NCBI GenBank assembly: GCA_030998225.1
Contig: JAPYXD010000710.1
Coordinates: 33,395,372-33,459,371, forward strand
Reading direction: 5' to 3'
DNA from: Diplolepis rosae
Taxonomy: Eukaryota; Arthropoda; Insecta; Hymenoptera; Diplolepididae
DNA: 64,000 bases
A program made the translations under genes and the position numbers. Of this stretch, positions 49,214 to 61,069 are shown one piece after another. The notes beneath the pieces were generated by a model. The model worked only from the letters and a program-made list of their open reading frames with translations, made no database searches and was not told where the DNA came from. Numbering within the stretch: the stretch's first letter is position 1; each line of letters starts with the position of its first letter.

Positions 49214-51417
49214 TCAGAATCTATGAAAACTCTCTTAATTTATTTTTTTCATCCCCAAGCATTTTTTATATTATATCTGAATTGAATTCTAATACATTAA
49301 AAATGTAATGTTAGATTGAAAGAAAAATTGAAACGGATTAATGGGGACAAGATAATTTTAGATTATTGAAGAAACGATAAAAGTAGAATTCCAAGGAAAG
49401 GCGATGTATAAACTTGGTTAAGTTACTTCTGTTGCTTTCAATCTTAGGAAATCAAAATTATTTCAATAATTAAAGATTATATCTATTTACTTATAAAAGG
49501 AATAGTCAGTGAGTATCTTAGAAGAAAAGTGATTAATCACTAAGTGAATATTTATCGTAATACACCAGGAATAACATTCTTATTCTCCTCTCTTAGAAGA
49601 ATATGAAATTCTCTCGGATTATCCACCCTATACAGACATTGTTGACAACTTACGTAATCTGATACTATTTGGAATATGCATGCGTATTTCGCATTTTCAA
49701 GTTGAGCAACAAGTTGTTGTGGACAATCTTTTGCAAAAAAATTTTATAAATTATATGAATATCCATAGCATTTCATAATATTATACACCCAGAAAAAATA
49801 TATATATTAAATATTTTTATGAGTGTATTATCATTTTATAGTGTCTAATCTTATTTACTATAGTATTGCAATATAATACATTCAATCAAAACGTTACTTA
49901 TAATTAGTTTCTAATTTTTTACTTCCCAATACTTATTGAGGAATAAAAAACTATAGATATATCTTGCACAGAAGTATTTCACAATTAGTTTATTCTGCAA
50001 CAATGTGTTCATATATTGCGTATCTGTAATTAAAGTTATACTCGAAATTTGCAACCTCCTTAGTATTATAACACTGCAAATTTTGCATTACATCTCGCAA
50101 CGTAATCCGAATACATAATTGTACGCATATTAAGTAAACAAATAGGTAAATTTAATTTTCGTATCTCAGCGGCAGAGCTTCAATTAAATAATGTGCAAGC
50201 TTGGCATTGTGGTACTTGGGGGGGGGGGGGGGGGGGTCATTTTGAACAAGCATATCGAGTGAAGGTTTTGTGATAGTGACAATAATACTGAATGAACTTA
50301 TTCTTAAAATATGCGTACTATCATGTTGACGAGCTCACAATGTCTTCATTGTAAGCCTCATCGATGTTATTCTCTATTGAATAAAATTTACCCTTTTGTA
50401 AACTGACTTGAATATTCAGGAATCACTAATTTTATTTAAGGTATACTTCATCTATATCACTTTATTACTCATTTTAATTATTTTTGTTCGTCTTAACAAA
50501 AATAATTTACAAAATTCATCTGAATTCCACAGTAAACATTCCCTTTTAAAAAATTGTTAATATACAAGAATAAGTTTAAAAATAACTCAAGGAAATCGAA
50601 TATTAGATATCTATCTCTTGATTTGGCCAAAGTGAAACATTTATTTTAGGCAAGTGTGCCAAGAATTAAATCATTTGCCAAAAACATAAACAGTGACTAA
50701 CTTCTTAACTGCAAGTTATAAAAAATTCCATATAAAATAATACAAATTTTACATAATAAATTTCCTTGAAAAGTTTTGTAAGATATAATGTTTTATATTA
50801 CTGTAATAGTAGGATGTGATTTTAATAATCATGAATAAAATTAATTTTTAAAATGACACTTATAAGCTGAAATAGACAAAGCACGCGTGATTCGCATTGA
50901 CGCAGGTGTAAGTTCCGGCATCGCCCACCAGGTGGCTACGTCACAGCCTCCTCCTACATTCATTTGCTTAATTTAGAATACCCAACGTGTGTGTTTATGT
51001 GGTTCGATCCGGATTTCTTGGCCAAGTAGTGAAATCGCGTCATTTGGATATGCGTATCCACCGGATGAATGAATGATCATCAAGGGGTAACCAACTCCAC
51101 TATACCTCCGCAAAAAATAGACTGACCACTACAACTAACACCTTGTGCTTACCACAATCAACTTGACAACAATATCAATAAGGAATCCTCTCATGATTTA
51201 TGTAATTACGTTATACTTTGAAAGAAACTGGTGAAAAAAAAATACTAAAAAATTGTTCAACTTTAACAACTGTAGCTCTTCTTCCCAATAAAATGGGACA
51301 CCCCCTTTTTCCCTTCATGCCCACCAAAAATAATATTTTAACCATGACTGAAAAAATATTGCTCCAATAATTACATTTTAAATAAACTCGAGTAATAACT
51401 TAAGTTTAGACTTTTTT
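49214..51417. other. AT-rich non-coding DNA with poly-G tract and a GC-richer patch
   Basis: 50218-50236 is a run of 19 G. 50885-51115 is GC-richer with TACGTCA (a CRE-like word at about 50938) and CCATCCG-like words; it may be regulatory. No exons are recognised. Confidence 0.4.
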
Positions 51418-51636
51418 AAGGTTGTGAATTATAACTTGACCACGTGACTACGGTAATTGTAATTAAAGTCTTTGAAGTTATTAAAAAATAAATGATTATA
51501 GAATTATTTTCTGCACCAAAGAGACCTTTTCTCTTTTATAAACGTCTGGTAAAGAAAATCCTTTTTAATTTTTTGCATAACATTACAGACTGTAATTGCA
51601 CTTACCGACGTGACCTGCACGCCCGGTTGATCCATG
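51418..51636. repeat. AAGGTTGTGAATTATAACTTGACCACGTGAC MITE relative
   Basis: The left end has AAGGTTGTGAATTATAACTT followed by GACCACGTGAC. The right end has CGACGTGACCTGCACG and then CCCGGTTGATCCATG. It is a diverged member of the AAGGCCAT family at 36699. Non-coding. Confidence 0.55.
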
Positions 51637-51699
51637 AAATATAACAATAAACAAATAATTTGACTTTTTTTGTGTCAAACAATATTTTTGCGGGAATGC

Positions 51700-51870
51700 A
51701 TCAAAGCGTTAAATTACGCGCCGGCGTCGCGACGGTGTTTTTCCTTCTCTTTTACTCTCAAAGGCATCGATCAACCCCTTTTATCGAGTCGTTGCGTTGG
51801 GATGGCAGAATAGTACCAGGCGTGTAACGCCTGTTGCTGCACGCCTTTTCCAGTCGTGTTTCTCTTCTGA
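51700..51870. promoter_or_regulatory. CG-rich patch, possible promoter
   Basis: GCGCCGGCGTCGCGACGG at about 51718 and further CG dinucleotides stand out in AT-rich DNA. No coding frame is visible. A promoter or first exon is possible; nothing fixes the strand. Confidence 0.2.
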
Positions 51871-52631
51871 AACAAACCCGTTTAATATTAAAGAGATATA
51901 AGTGACTAAAAAAAATTATTTCAATATTCTGAGGCAAAAATTATTCATTTATTTCCCGAGGTGCATTTCTTAAAAAAAAAAAAACAATATTTATATAGTT
52001 TCGTACTGTTTTAATATTTTTCTTTAATTTATAATTTTCAAAAGTGACTGGACAAATGTTAGTGGAAATAAAAAATTGTTTATTACAATTTGAAGTTTAG
52101 TGCGATTTGTGTGTGAGCGGTTCAAATCCAAGATTAATAGAAAACACGTGAGCAGTGATTGAACGCGATAACCTGAGGGTAAATTGTTATCCAGATGGTT
52201 ATGGTTAAAAAATTATAAATAATACAAGTTTGGGGATTTTGTTTCAATCTTTTGAATGTTATGAAATTTTCTAAAGTATACTCTACAATTCTTAACATTA
52301 TTATTTATTTTAATAATTTGTCAACTCTGAATCAAATTTTTTGAAATTTTTTTTTTTTCAAGCGAAAATAAATTTGCAATGGAAGTTTTCATTTACATAA
52401 CAATGTCGTAGAACCGTAGATATATTTATCAAATAAATATGAATCATACAAATATGTGATAGCGTATAAAAATTAATTGAATAAAAAGGTTTAGTTTTTA
52501 AGAAAAGTAAGATTTTTTCAGTAGAATCTTAAATTCGACTAGTGTATATGTATAAATAACGGTATAATGATTTTCAAATGAAGATTTCAAACTACACATA
52601 TTTAAAGCACTACTCACTCCCCTACCGGAAA

Positions 52632-52930
52632 TCTAGACGAGTTCTAGACAAGATTGTCTAGGAGCGATCCTCTAGAATTGACCCCTTTCTAGAGTCATGC
52701 TAGACTCATTCTAGATGAATAAAGGTTCAGTCCCTTTTTTACAAGGGTAGCAGTAAAGTCATAAATTGTCCTTAAGCCGACCCTATCGATATCTATACCT
52801 GTTTTATGATCGTTCAGCATGGGTCTAGAACGAATCTAGAACGTGTCTAGTGCGCATCTAGAATGAGTCTAGTGCGCATCTAGAATAAGTCTAGTGCGTA
52901 TCTAGAGATAGTCTAGTCCAGTCTAGAAAT
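52632..52930. repeat. TCTAGA-word repeat with 11-bp period
   Basis: The right block (52824-52930) contains about ten consecutive units beginning TCTAG every 11 bp, alternating TCTAGAATGAG and TCTAGTGCGCA types. The left block (52632-52716) has seven CTAG words with irregular 10-17-bp spacing. They are separated by about 107 bp of other sequence. Non-coding. Confidence 0.85.
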
Positions 52931-54340
52931 AAAGTATGTCTAAAAAAATATTCAAGTACATTTTTTTTTTAATTTCCTTTATTCTTTGCAACTAGTATCA
53001 CAATTATATAACGACGTACATAATATTTATACAACTACAATATATACACTACACGTCGGAAATATGAGAACACCTGTTTTTCGTATATCGTTTAAAACTA
53101 AATTAAAAGCTATCAACATTTACTTAAAATAAACTCAGGACGAAATTACTTTGACAATTTTTTAAGACGATATTGCAAAAAAACTTTAAATCTCAAGGTT
53201 TTATAAAAATACTAATAACTTTGTAAATAATAAACATTTTTAAAAATTTCTTGGGCCCATTTTAAAGCTAAATTTCTATGGGATCTGAAAAACTTATTAT
53301 TATAATTTGGTATAATCGTACAATTATTAGGCTGCATTGGCGAGGACATAAAATTGGCGCAAAAAAGTTGGACATATTTGAATATTTTTCCTGTTGAGAA
53401 AAATATTTCTATAAAATAAAGGAAATAATTAATCATGAAGTTTCTGCTAAAATATATTTAAATTTACACACTTGATTTTTATTATTATTTTCCTACTGAA
53501 TAGGTAATATTGAACTTTTCACGTATTTTAAAACCAAATTTAAGCCCTTGTATAATGCACAGAAATAACTATACAATTATTTCAATACGTTTATCAGATT
53601 CTATAGAAATTTACGTTCGGAATGAGTCTAAACAATTTGAAAAATGTTCATTATTTCAAAAGATATTGACATTTTCATAATACATTGTGATTTGACTTTT
53701 TTTTACAATATCATCTTAAAAAATTGATAAAGTGACTTCATCCTATAAGAATTATTTATCATGTAGTATATTTATTAATATAATTATTAATTATGTAATA
53801 AGTTAACAAAGTAAACAGTTATTGCTTGTATATTCGTTACACTGAAAGAAAGTGTTAGTCGTGTCTGCCCATTTTTTTTATGTAAAAAAGGGTCACAAGT
53901 ATGTTTTTTACTCTGTATCATCTAAACACCTTGGTTCTTACAGCTAGATTAACATTGTAGGAATAATTAAAATTTTTATTCAGACTTACAAAATCCGATT
54001 AGTCGGCTTGTTTTGTAGCCGGGATTATTTTCATGCATTCCCACAATGTATTGATCTTATAATAGAAGTTACCAATACGTTTTTGTAAAACTTACTAATT
54101 TCGTTAATTGCTATTACTATTTGTCGAGTTTAGTCATTACAAAAAATATATATTTTTTCGACATAACGGAGAATAGTCGTATTAAAAACTATTTCAATAT
54201 CTTAATTAGAAACTGATGAATTTTTTCATCCGTACATGATTAAAATAGTAATTCCAACTTTGAAAAAATGTTAAATTCATCATTCTATCTATTTTATTTC
54301 GGTTAAAGTCGATGGAAACTTTCTTAGGTTAGAATTGTTT

Positions 54341-54615
54341 ACTCTCTAAATCTGAATCAGTCAAATTTTTACTGATTGAATCAGTGAATTGTCTTTTCAC
54401 TGATTCATCAGTGAAAACAATATTTTCTACTGTTAAATCAGTTATTTTTTGCTGTTAAATTAGTGAAAACAATATTTTCCCCTGTTAAATCAGTTAATTT
54501 TCACTGAAGTAATCAGTGAAATTTGACTGATTCGCAGTAACCTCTTTGTAGCTATTTAAATCAGTTAAATTTCACTGATAATCAGTAGATTTTGACTAAT
54601 TCCGATTTAGAGAGT
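54341..54615. repeat. ATCAGT-word MITE, 275 bp
   Basis: The ends are ACTCTCTAAATCTGAATCAG and its inverse, TCCGATTTAGAGAGT. It shares TGTAGCTATTTAAATCAG and GTAACCTCTTTG with the other copies. It is the longest copy in the window. Confidence 0.85.
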
Positions 54616-55004
54616 GGGATAAAAACTTTTTTAATTATGGTCTTTCAAAATGTAACAAAGGACGACAATTGTTGACATATTTTTCATCACAAACTGCACA
54701 ACAGTTTACAATTATACTTTAAAATTATCATGATTTAATTTTTCTCATTTTGATGAAGAACAAAAGCAAAATTTTAAGTAATCAATGTATGTGACGATTT
54801 CAAAACGATTCAAAACAGTTGATAAGCAGGAAAAATCTAATTCGTCTGTACAATTATTTCTTGAAGTTTACTATCATCAAAGATTTATAATTACACGAAA
54901 TATTACATATGAAAATAAAATAATTACTTTTCTCAAAATAAATGAATCTGATCAATTTTACAAAAAAAAACTAGTAGCATACTTAGTTCCATAGACTATC
55001 TATT

Positions 55005-57313
55005 CTACGACCAAGGCTGGTAAAAACTTTTACAGTTCGTATTACTTGAACTTCTAGCAGGTGGTTCAGGTTCAGCTCTCGTGGATAAAATGATTTTTTC
55101 CTTTAGTACCCTGGAAGACAATATTGTTGGCTTCAACACTCGGGACTTCAGTTCCACCAATTTTGATTTTTTTTTAACTGAAATGTTATCTTCGGTTTGT
55201 GCAGTTGAGGTCGAAGCTTTCAAGACAATTGAGGAATTGCAAGCTTTAGATCTTGGATTTGTTCTGGATCCATTTTCTTCTTGGTCATGCCGTCTTTTTT
55301 CGGCTAGTAGCCATCCACATTTCTTGTTTATGTAAAAATTCATTTTCCTCAGTTGCTCAAATACCTGTCGTGTTTCGTATGCCATGTCATGGACTAACCA
55401 TCTTTCAAACTCACCTGCAAATATATAATATAATTTTTACTTTATGTTGTTAAATATATAATAATTTTTACTTTGTGTCGTTAAATATATAATGTATATT
55501 TTTCCAATACAACTCATTTACTTACAACGTATTGCTTCCATTTTTTCTGGACACAATACTCCTTTTTCTTATTTTTTCCATATATAGTATTTGACATTAA
55601 TGTTTTTTTGTCAAAAACAAGTTCTGCCAAATCTCCAACAAAAATTGATGGTGTCTTGCTCATTGTTCGTATAGTGCGTAAATTTTTTTGACACATAGTC
55701 ACTCCATTGGCCAAAGTAACCTAGAAAATATAATATTTTTAAAACGCTTATGAAAAATAGGGTGGTTTTGTGATTTTCATTGACACTGTACAAGAATCTC
55801 CTTACGGTACCTGTAAAGAGTTTTTATTGCTACAAAATTATTTACCTGTCCATTTAGTGGTGCACATCTGTTCGTAGCATTGTTAATGTCAACATGATAG
55901 GAGGCTTGTGTGGGTGGGCTGCTCGTATCTAAAAGTTTACGTATAACTTTAAAATATATGCGAATAATTTTGTTTTCATATTATTGTAAGTCAAGCAACT
56001 TTATATATGAACGGCTGAAAGCAAAAAAGGTAACAAAATTATTTTGTGAGTAAGAATTGAACAAAAACGTCTTTAAAGTAAAAACGGAAGAAACAAATTT
56101 TCCGCGTAAAAACGGAACAAGTAAGCGCCAATCCAGACCTTCCATGCATTTTCATCCGTGCGTTGATTGGCGCTCACTTGTTCCGTTTTTACGCGGATGA
56201 TTTATTTGAGCTGTTTTAATACCAAATTTAGTCCTAATACGATTCCTAGTTTGTACAGTCCTCACAAAAATTGATGTCTCGTTTTAACTTTCAGCTGCTT
56301 ACATTTCAATGAAAAAATTGGGGAAAGTAACTAAAGAAAAAATTAATAACTTTACCTGCATTAACTTTCATAGTTACTGCTTCCAACCGAGAAATCACTT
56401 CATCCAACTTCCCAATTACTTCTTCTAAGTGCTTATCTTTTTTTGCACATTCGTCTCGTAGAAATAAGTTCTCTTTTCTTAGGAACTCTAACTCTTTTAA
56501 TAAATTATTATCTTCTGTAGACGGAGTTAAATAATTTTGAGACGTACTTTCCTTTGGTTGGTTGTCATTAAATTCGGGGGCTTGGCATTCTAGTCGATGT
56601 AATGCAATTACTGGCTGTACTTGCGTTGCAAACATCGCTTTCTTCTGCAACATATCATCCACTTTTTTCATTCTCTCTTCAAAAAATTTGTCCTCTGTAG
56701 TCTGTAAAAGAAATTTATTAGTAATCAGAAAAAAGTAATGTTCATATTTAATAGACAAAAATGAGTTTACATTCAGCTTTGCAAGTCAAGCGAAAACGTT
56801 GCCTTTAGTGAAGACTAAAACGCCCCTATATTTCTTTTAAATCGTTAAATATTTTTTGTCGCCCTTTATGATTAAAATTTTTCTTAAATATTTTTTTAAA
56901 ATTGTTTTTATAATCACAAAGCTGCTCAGATTCGAAGAAAAATTTTAATCATTTATTGCATCACAAACAGACATTCTTGTATATATAATATTTTTATTCT
57001 AACAGACTAAACAATACACACAAAAAAATCACCATAATTTTTGCTCACAAACATTTTTTAAAATTTCAACCTAAAAAATGCAGTTTATATAAAGATATAT
57101 ATATATAATGTAAATAATATTAAAAATGAGAATAATTTTTATATAAAACTTAAATTAAACTCACCGCTACATTTTGCTGCGGTGGAGAAAATGGAGTTTC
57201 ATTTCCGCTATTACATGAGTCGCTTTCATTAGATTGGTGATGCAGATACTTTAAGGGGAGAAGACGAGTTCTTCTACTTGTTTGTTTTGGCCGTACTAAA
57301 TCGGCCTTCTTCT
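55005..57313 (-). pseudogene. Coiled-coil and BEN-domain protein, frameshifted, 5' end missing
   Basis: The minus-strand exons are 57165-57313, 56356-56701, 55846-55928, 55526-55720 and 55005-55414 (stop). All junctions are GT-AG. Phases agree throughout, except that the fourth exon is one base short (195 nt where 196 is needed). Exon 2 encodes a Glu/Lys-rich coiled coil (LLKELEFLRKENLFLRDE). Exon 4 encodes a BEN-like domain (LANGVTMCQKN, then SKTPSIFVGDLAELVF). Its expected end, EKMEAIR, lies in another frame after an A-run near 55553-55565. The last exon gives a Cys/Trp-containing end of the domain and a basic, Ser-rich tail. BEN domains bind DNA and are found in chromatin repressors; this is family knowledge. 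As read, the protein terminates soon after the last junction. It is either a recent pseudogene or carries a one-base sequence error. The missing N-terminal exon was not found. Confidence 0.7.
56101..56197. repeat. Hairpin in BEN-gene intron
   Basis: TCCGCGTAAAAACGGAACAA plus AGTAAGCGCCAATC (56101-56135) is matched inverted at 56164-56197, with a loop of about 28 bp. It sits in the intron between 56355 and 55929 of the BEN-type gene. Confidence 0.85.
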
Positions 57314-57640
57314 CTGAAAGTACAGAATATTAGTAAATTGAATAAAAATCATTAAATTCTATTATGTTAAGAGATAAAGAGGAATTGAAAAAGTTAAAGG
57401 ACCCAATGGATTTTATTTTGGCTTAACGAGAACTTAGTCTTGTGTGAAAATAAATACGTAAGACAAGTACCAGACCCTTTATTTAAGAAAATTAATATCA
57501 AAATATAAAATCTATAAATTGATTCGAAATTTTTTTTAAATTTTAATGGAAATATGTAAGTTTTACAAGTTTCATAAAAATTATTAGAACGCTGAATGCT
57601 TCTTTCAAACTCATGTGACGGTTACTAATCATAACAGAAA

Positions 57641-58844
57641 TTAAAAATTACTGCTGACTTTGAACCACGATATCTCGGTAAAAAAAAAGATAGGGCATTT
57701 TTAAAAATACCGTTGGAAAGCTTATGAAATTTCACATCTAGTGATGTTCAACAAATATTTTTTTGATTTTCTGAAAATAATACAGCACGTGAGGAGTTAA
57801 AAAAAAAATTCAAGATTTTCTCAAATTCTCTACCTTTACTTCAACTTTTAGCATGACCTAGGAAAATTTTTCCAAAATCTAAAAATTATACGACATAGAA
57901 TCTAAAATCTCATCTTTAATTTAAGCCAAGAAAACTTAAAAAATATTCATGGGTACCCGAGATACGATTTAAAATGTTCAATCGTATCAGAGTTGAATTT
58001 TAATCGATGATCGCGGTTCTCGGCCGGTTTGTTGCTTGCCTCCTTTGTTAAGGCAGGACCGAATAGGCCACGCACAAAGGTGGTGCTTAAGTGGAGCTCT
58101 CTTATATGTTCTTTGATCCAAGAACGTGTTTCCTTTATTTCCTTTCCTTTCAATCTTAGTTGATATTTACAATGACTATTTAAATTTTTATCAATGTTCT
58201 AGTTTATAAGAATTTTAAGAAATAAAAAATGTTTAAATATCATCGTTCTATTCGTTAGTATGGAGATAATATTGGATTAAAATAATTGTTAATAATCACA
58301 AATAACAATAAATATTTTGTAAAATTTAGAATAATTAGAAATGAAAATTTCTAATGAACAGAATCAAAAATACATATAAGAGAGCTCCACTTAAGCGCCA
58401 CCTTTGTGTGTGGTCTATTCGGTCCTGCCTTAACGAAGGAGGCTAGCAACAAACCGGCCGAGAACCGTGATCGTCGATTAAAATTCAACTCTGATACGAT
58501 TGAACATTTTTAATCGTATCTCGGGTACCCATGAATATTTTTTAACTTTTCTTGGCTTAAATTAAATATAAGATTTCAGACTCTATGTCGCATAATATTC
58601 AGATTTTGGAAAAATTTTCCTAGGTCATGCTAAAAGTTGAAGTTAAGGTAGAGAATTTGAGAAAATCTTGAATTTTTTTTTTAACTCCTCACGTGCTGTA
58701 TTATTTTCAGAAAATCAAAAAAATATTTGTTGAACATCACTAGATGTGAAATTTCATAAGCTTTCCAACTGTATTTTTAAAAATGCTCTATCTCTTTTTT
58801 TTTTTACCGAGATATCGTGGTTCAAAGTCAGCAGTAATTTTTAA
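57641..58844. repeat. Foldback with about 475-bp arms
   Basis: It starts TTAAAAATTACTGCTGACTT and ends with the inverse, AAGTCAGCAGTAATTTTTAA. The left arm runs to about 58112 and the right arm from about 58372, around a roughly 260-bp AT-rich loop. The arms differ by scattered substitutions. The 68-codon ORF at 57947-58153 lies in the left arm and has no family pattern. Clear target duplications were not seen. Confidence 0.9.
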
Positions 58845-58895
58845 TAGCGATCACAAGCACCGTGCGCACAATTTCCGACGGTAGTGTAAGACGAT

Positions 58896-59136
58896 CATAG
58901 AGATATTATAGATAGAGGAGACAAGCCAGCCTGAAACCTGTCAGCTCGGGCGAGAGAGAGAGTGAATTGTGGGTTAGGCTGTCTCTCTCTAACGCCGTGG
59001 CTAACGCGGTACGCGTAGACAAAGACAGAATAACCTCCCATCGTCTCTCTCTTTCGCTCTCACCGAGTTTGCAGACTGACGTTGCCACTTACAGAGCAAC
59101 CTATGGCTTGTCTCCTCTATCTATAATATCTCTATG
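58896..59136. mobile_element. 241-bp MITE with 33-bp perfect inverted ends, P-like
   Basis: The ends are CATAGAGATATTATAGATAG plus AGGAGACAAGCCA and its exact inverse. The flanking octamers AAGACGAT and AGGACGAT differ at one position, indicating an 8-bp target duplication. Terminal CA with inverted repeats of about 31-33 bp and 8-bp duplications fits the P-element superfamily (inferred). The interior is CT/GA-rich (GAGAGAGAGAG). Non-coding. Confidence 0.85.
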
Positions 59137-59774
59137 AGGACGATACGCTTTCGTTGAATAACGCACGCGCTCGCTTAATACAATGCTGACATAAAACTTG
59201 GAATTTTATTATATGGTGACTACAAGAGTTATTCAGAGCTTGTGAGTGTGAATTTCGTAATTAGAGCTTTTGAGCCTCACTCAAGTAAAAATAAGTCAAC
59301 TCTTTTTATAAATTATTCATAAAATAATTTTTTTAATTATTATAATTATGATTATTGATAAATATATAATATAATTATTAATTAATATTTAGTATACATC
59401 TTTATTATAACTATACGTATGGACTTTAATGAAACTAAATTTAAAAATATATATTCAAAAATTTCATTTATTTAAAATAGAATCTTGAGTAAAAACATTT
59501 AAAAGGAAATTCTTTTATTTTCTGTGTTGTATATTTTCAAAATATAAATTATACAATTGTGAATTCCAAATTATTATTGTACCTAAGAAATTTATGTGAA
59601 ATTTTTGTAAAATCAAAATGTTGTGTAGATTTTTTAGATTTTATGTTATAAATTTATTAAGAAATATATTCCACATTTGAAAGTATGTATATGTATGTTT
59701 ATATCAACTATGACAAACAGTTGAATAGACAAAAAATGTATACTATGGTGGGACGAATATTTGTTTGGAATGAT

Positions 59775-59963
59775 ATCCCAATGGGCACACGATATTAGAA
59801 ACGTTTATGTAACATTCTACAAACGTTCTAGGAACATCCCAATGTCCGAAAGACGTTCTTAGAACGTTTTTGTAACGTCTTTCGGACATTGGACATTAGG
59901 ATGTTCCTAGAACGTTTGTAGAATGTTACATAAACGTTTCTAATATCGTGTGCCCATTGGGAT
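59775..59963. repeat. Near-perfect 189-bp palindrome rich in ACGTT/GTTCTAG words
   Basis: The arms of about 92 bp start ATCCCAATGGGCACACGATA and meet near 59869 with only a few bases of loop. AACGTTCTAGGAAC- and AGACGTTCTTAGAACG-like words repeat inside each arm, and ATCCCAAT recurs at the arm start and middle. It would form a cruciform or hairpin readily. Confidence 0.9.
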
Positions 59964-61024
59964 TTTTCAAGTTGATAATGAGAGTGAATGTTTCTTAGAA
60001 CGAGAATGATAAATTTTCAATTCTATAGAAAATATGTATCAAGTTTAAAAAACATGTAATCCTAACAGCTATGCCAAACGTTTAAATGAAATAAACAAAT
60101 TTTTTAAACGAAAAATACCACAGTTTTAAAAAAAAAAAATACTTCTTTCTTTTAAAAAACTGGTTTGTTTGGTCTAAATTATTCCATATTCATAATGCAG
60201 GCGAATATTTCCTAGGAGGAATCCAATAAACATTTAATTGTATGAAATATGTTTAAAGTTTAAAAAATATGTTATCATAACAAATATGGCAAACCTTTAA
60301 ATTAAATAAACAAATTTTTTAAACGAAAAATACCTACAGTTTTTTCAAAAAAATACTTCTTTCTTTAAAAAAATTGGGTTTTTTGGTTTAAATTATTTTA
60401 TATTGATAATGTAGGCGGATATTTCCTAGGAGATATCTAACCCTCCGTTGCCAAACTTATGAGGGATTCCCTCAGTGGGGTCAGTTTTTTCGAAATAACT
60501 TCGAATTTACGCTTCACACAGTCTGGTCCGTTTGAATACCTTTCCACGAATTATTCCTGAAGCTTTTTGTAGCAATAAAAAATTTTCAAGTAGAATACTC
60601 ATTCAATAATCACTTTTCAAAACCAAAGGTGACGTGAATTCTGAGATAATCCCTCCATAGTTTGGCTTTCGTGCAATGGAAATAGCTTGAGTTTTTGAGT
60701 GCGGTGTTGCCACAGTTGATGTGACACGTTCAGCCAAAGTAGTTGTAACATTTGGCAACACTGCAGATGTTCTAACACGCAGAGGGAAATCCTCTAAGGT
60801 TTAGTAAACGTGTAACAATTTTTATGTTTAGTAATGGAGGTCTAATAAAGATTTGACTCTATAAAATATGTTGCAAGTTCAAAAAGATTGACAATTGGAA
60901 CAATGATGCCAAACATTTATATAAAAGAAATTATTTATTTTAACTGAACGTACTTGCAGTCATTTCAACAAAATATCGTTTTCTTTGAAATAAATGTTCT
61001 TTTTTACATGAATTCTTCCATTCT
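59964..61024. other. Non-coding, with a direct repeat
   Basis: 60040-60210 and 60255-60435 are related in direct orientation (shared CAAATTTTTTAAACGAAAAA, TACTTCTTTCTTT and ATTTCCTAGGAG words), a two-copy repeat of about 215 bp period; a weaker third match starts near 60845. No exon is recognised. Confidence 0.55.
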
Positions 61025-61069
61025 ACTGTTCACAAAAAACATTCCTTTCAACTAAAGAAATAAATATTT

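Noticed and set aside
48752..49308. ORFs of 103 and 89 codons
   Set aside because: They lie within an inverted-repeat element with tandem blocks, on opposite strands, with matching repeated peptides.
57947..58153. 68-codon ORF upstream of the BEN exons, considered as its first exon
   Set aside because: It lies in a foldback arm and has no donor that would give the required phase; its mirror copy exists in the other arm.
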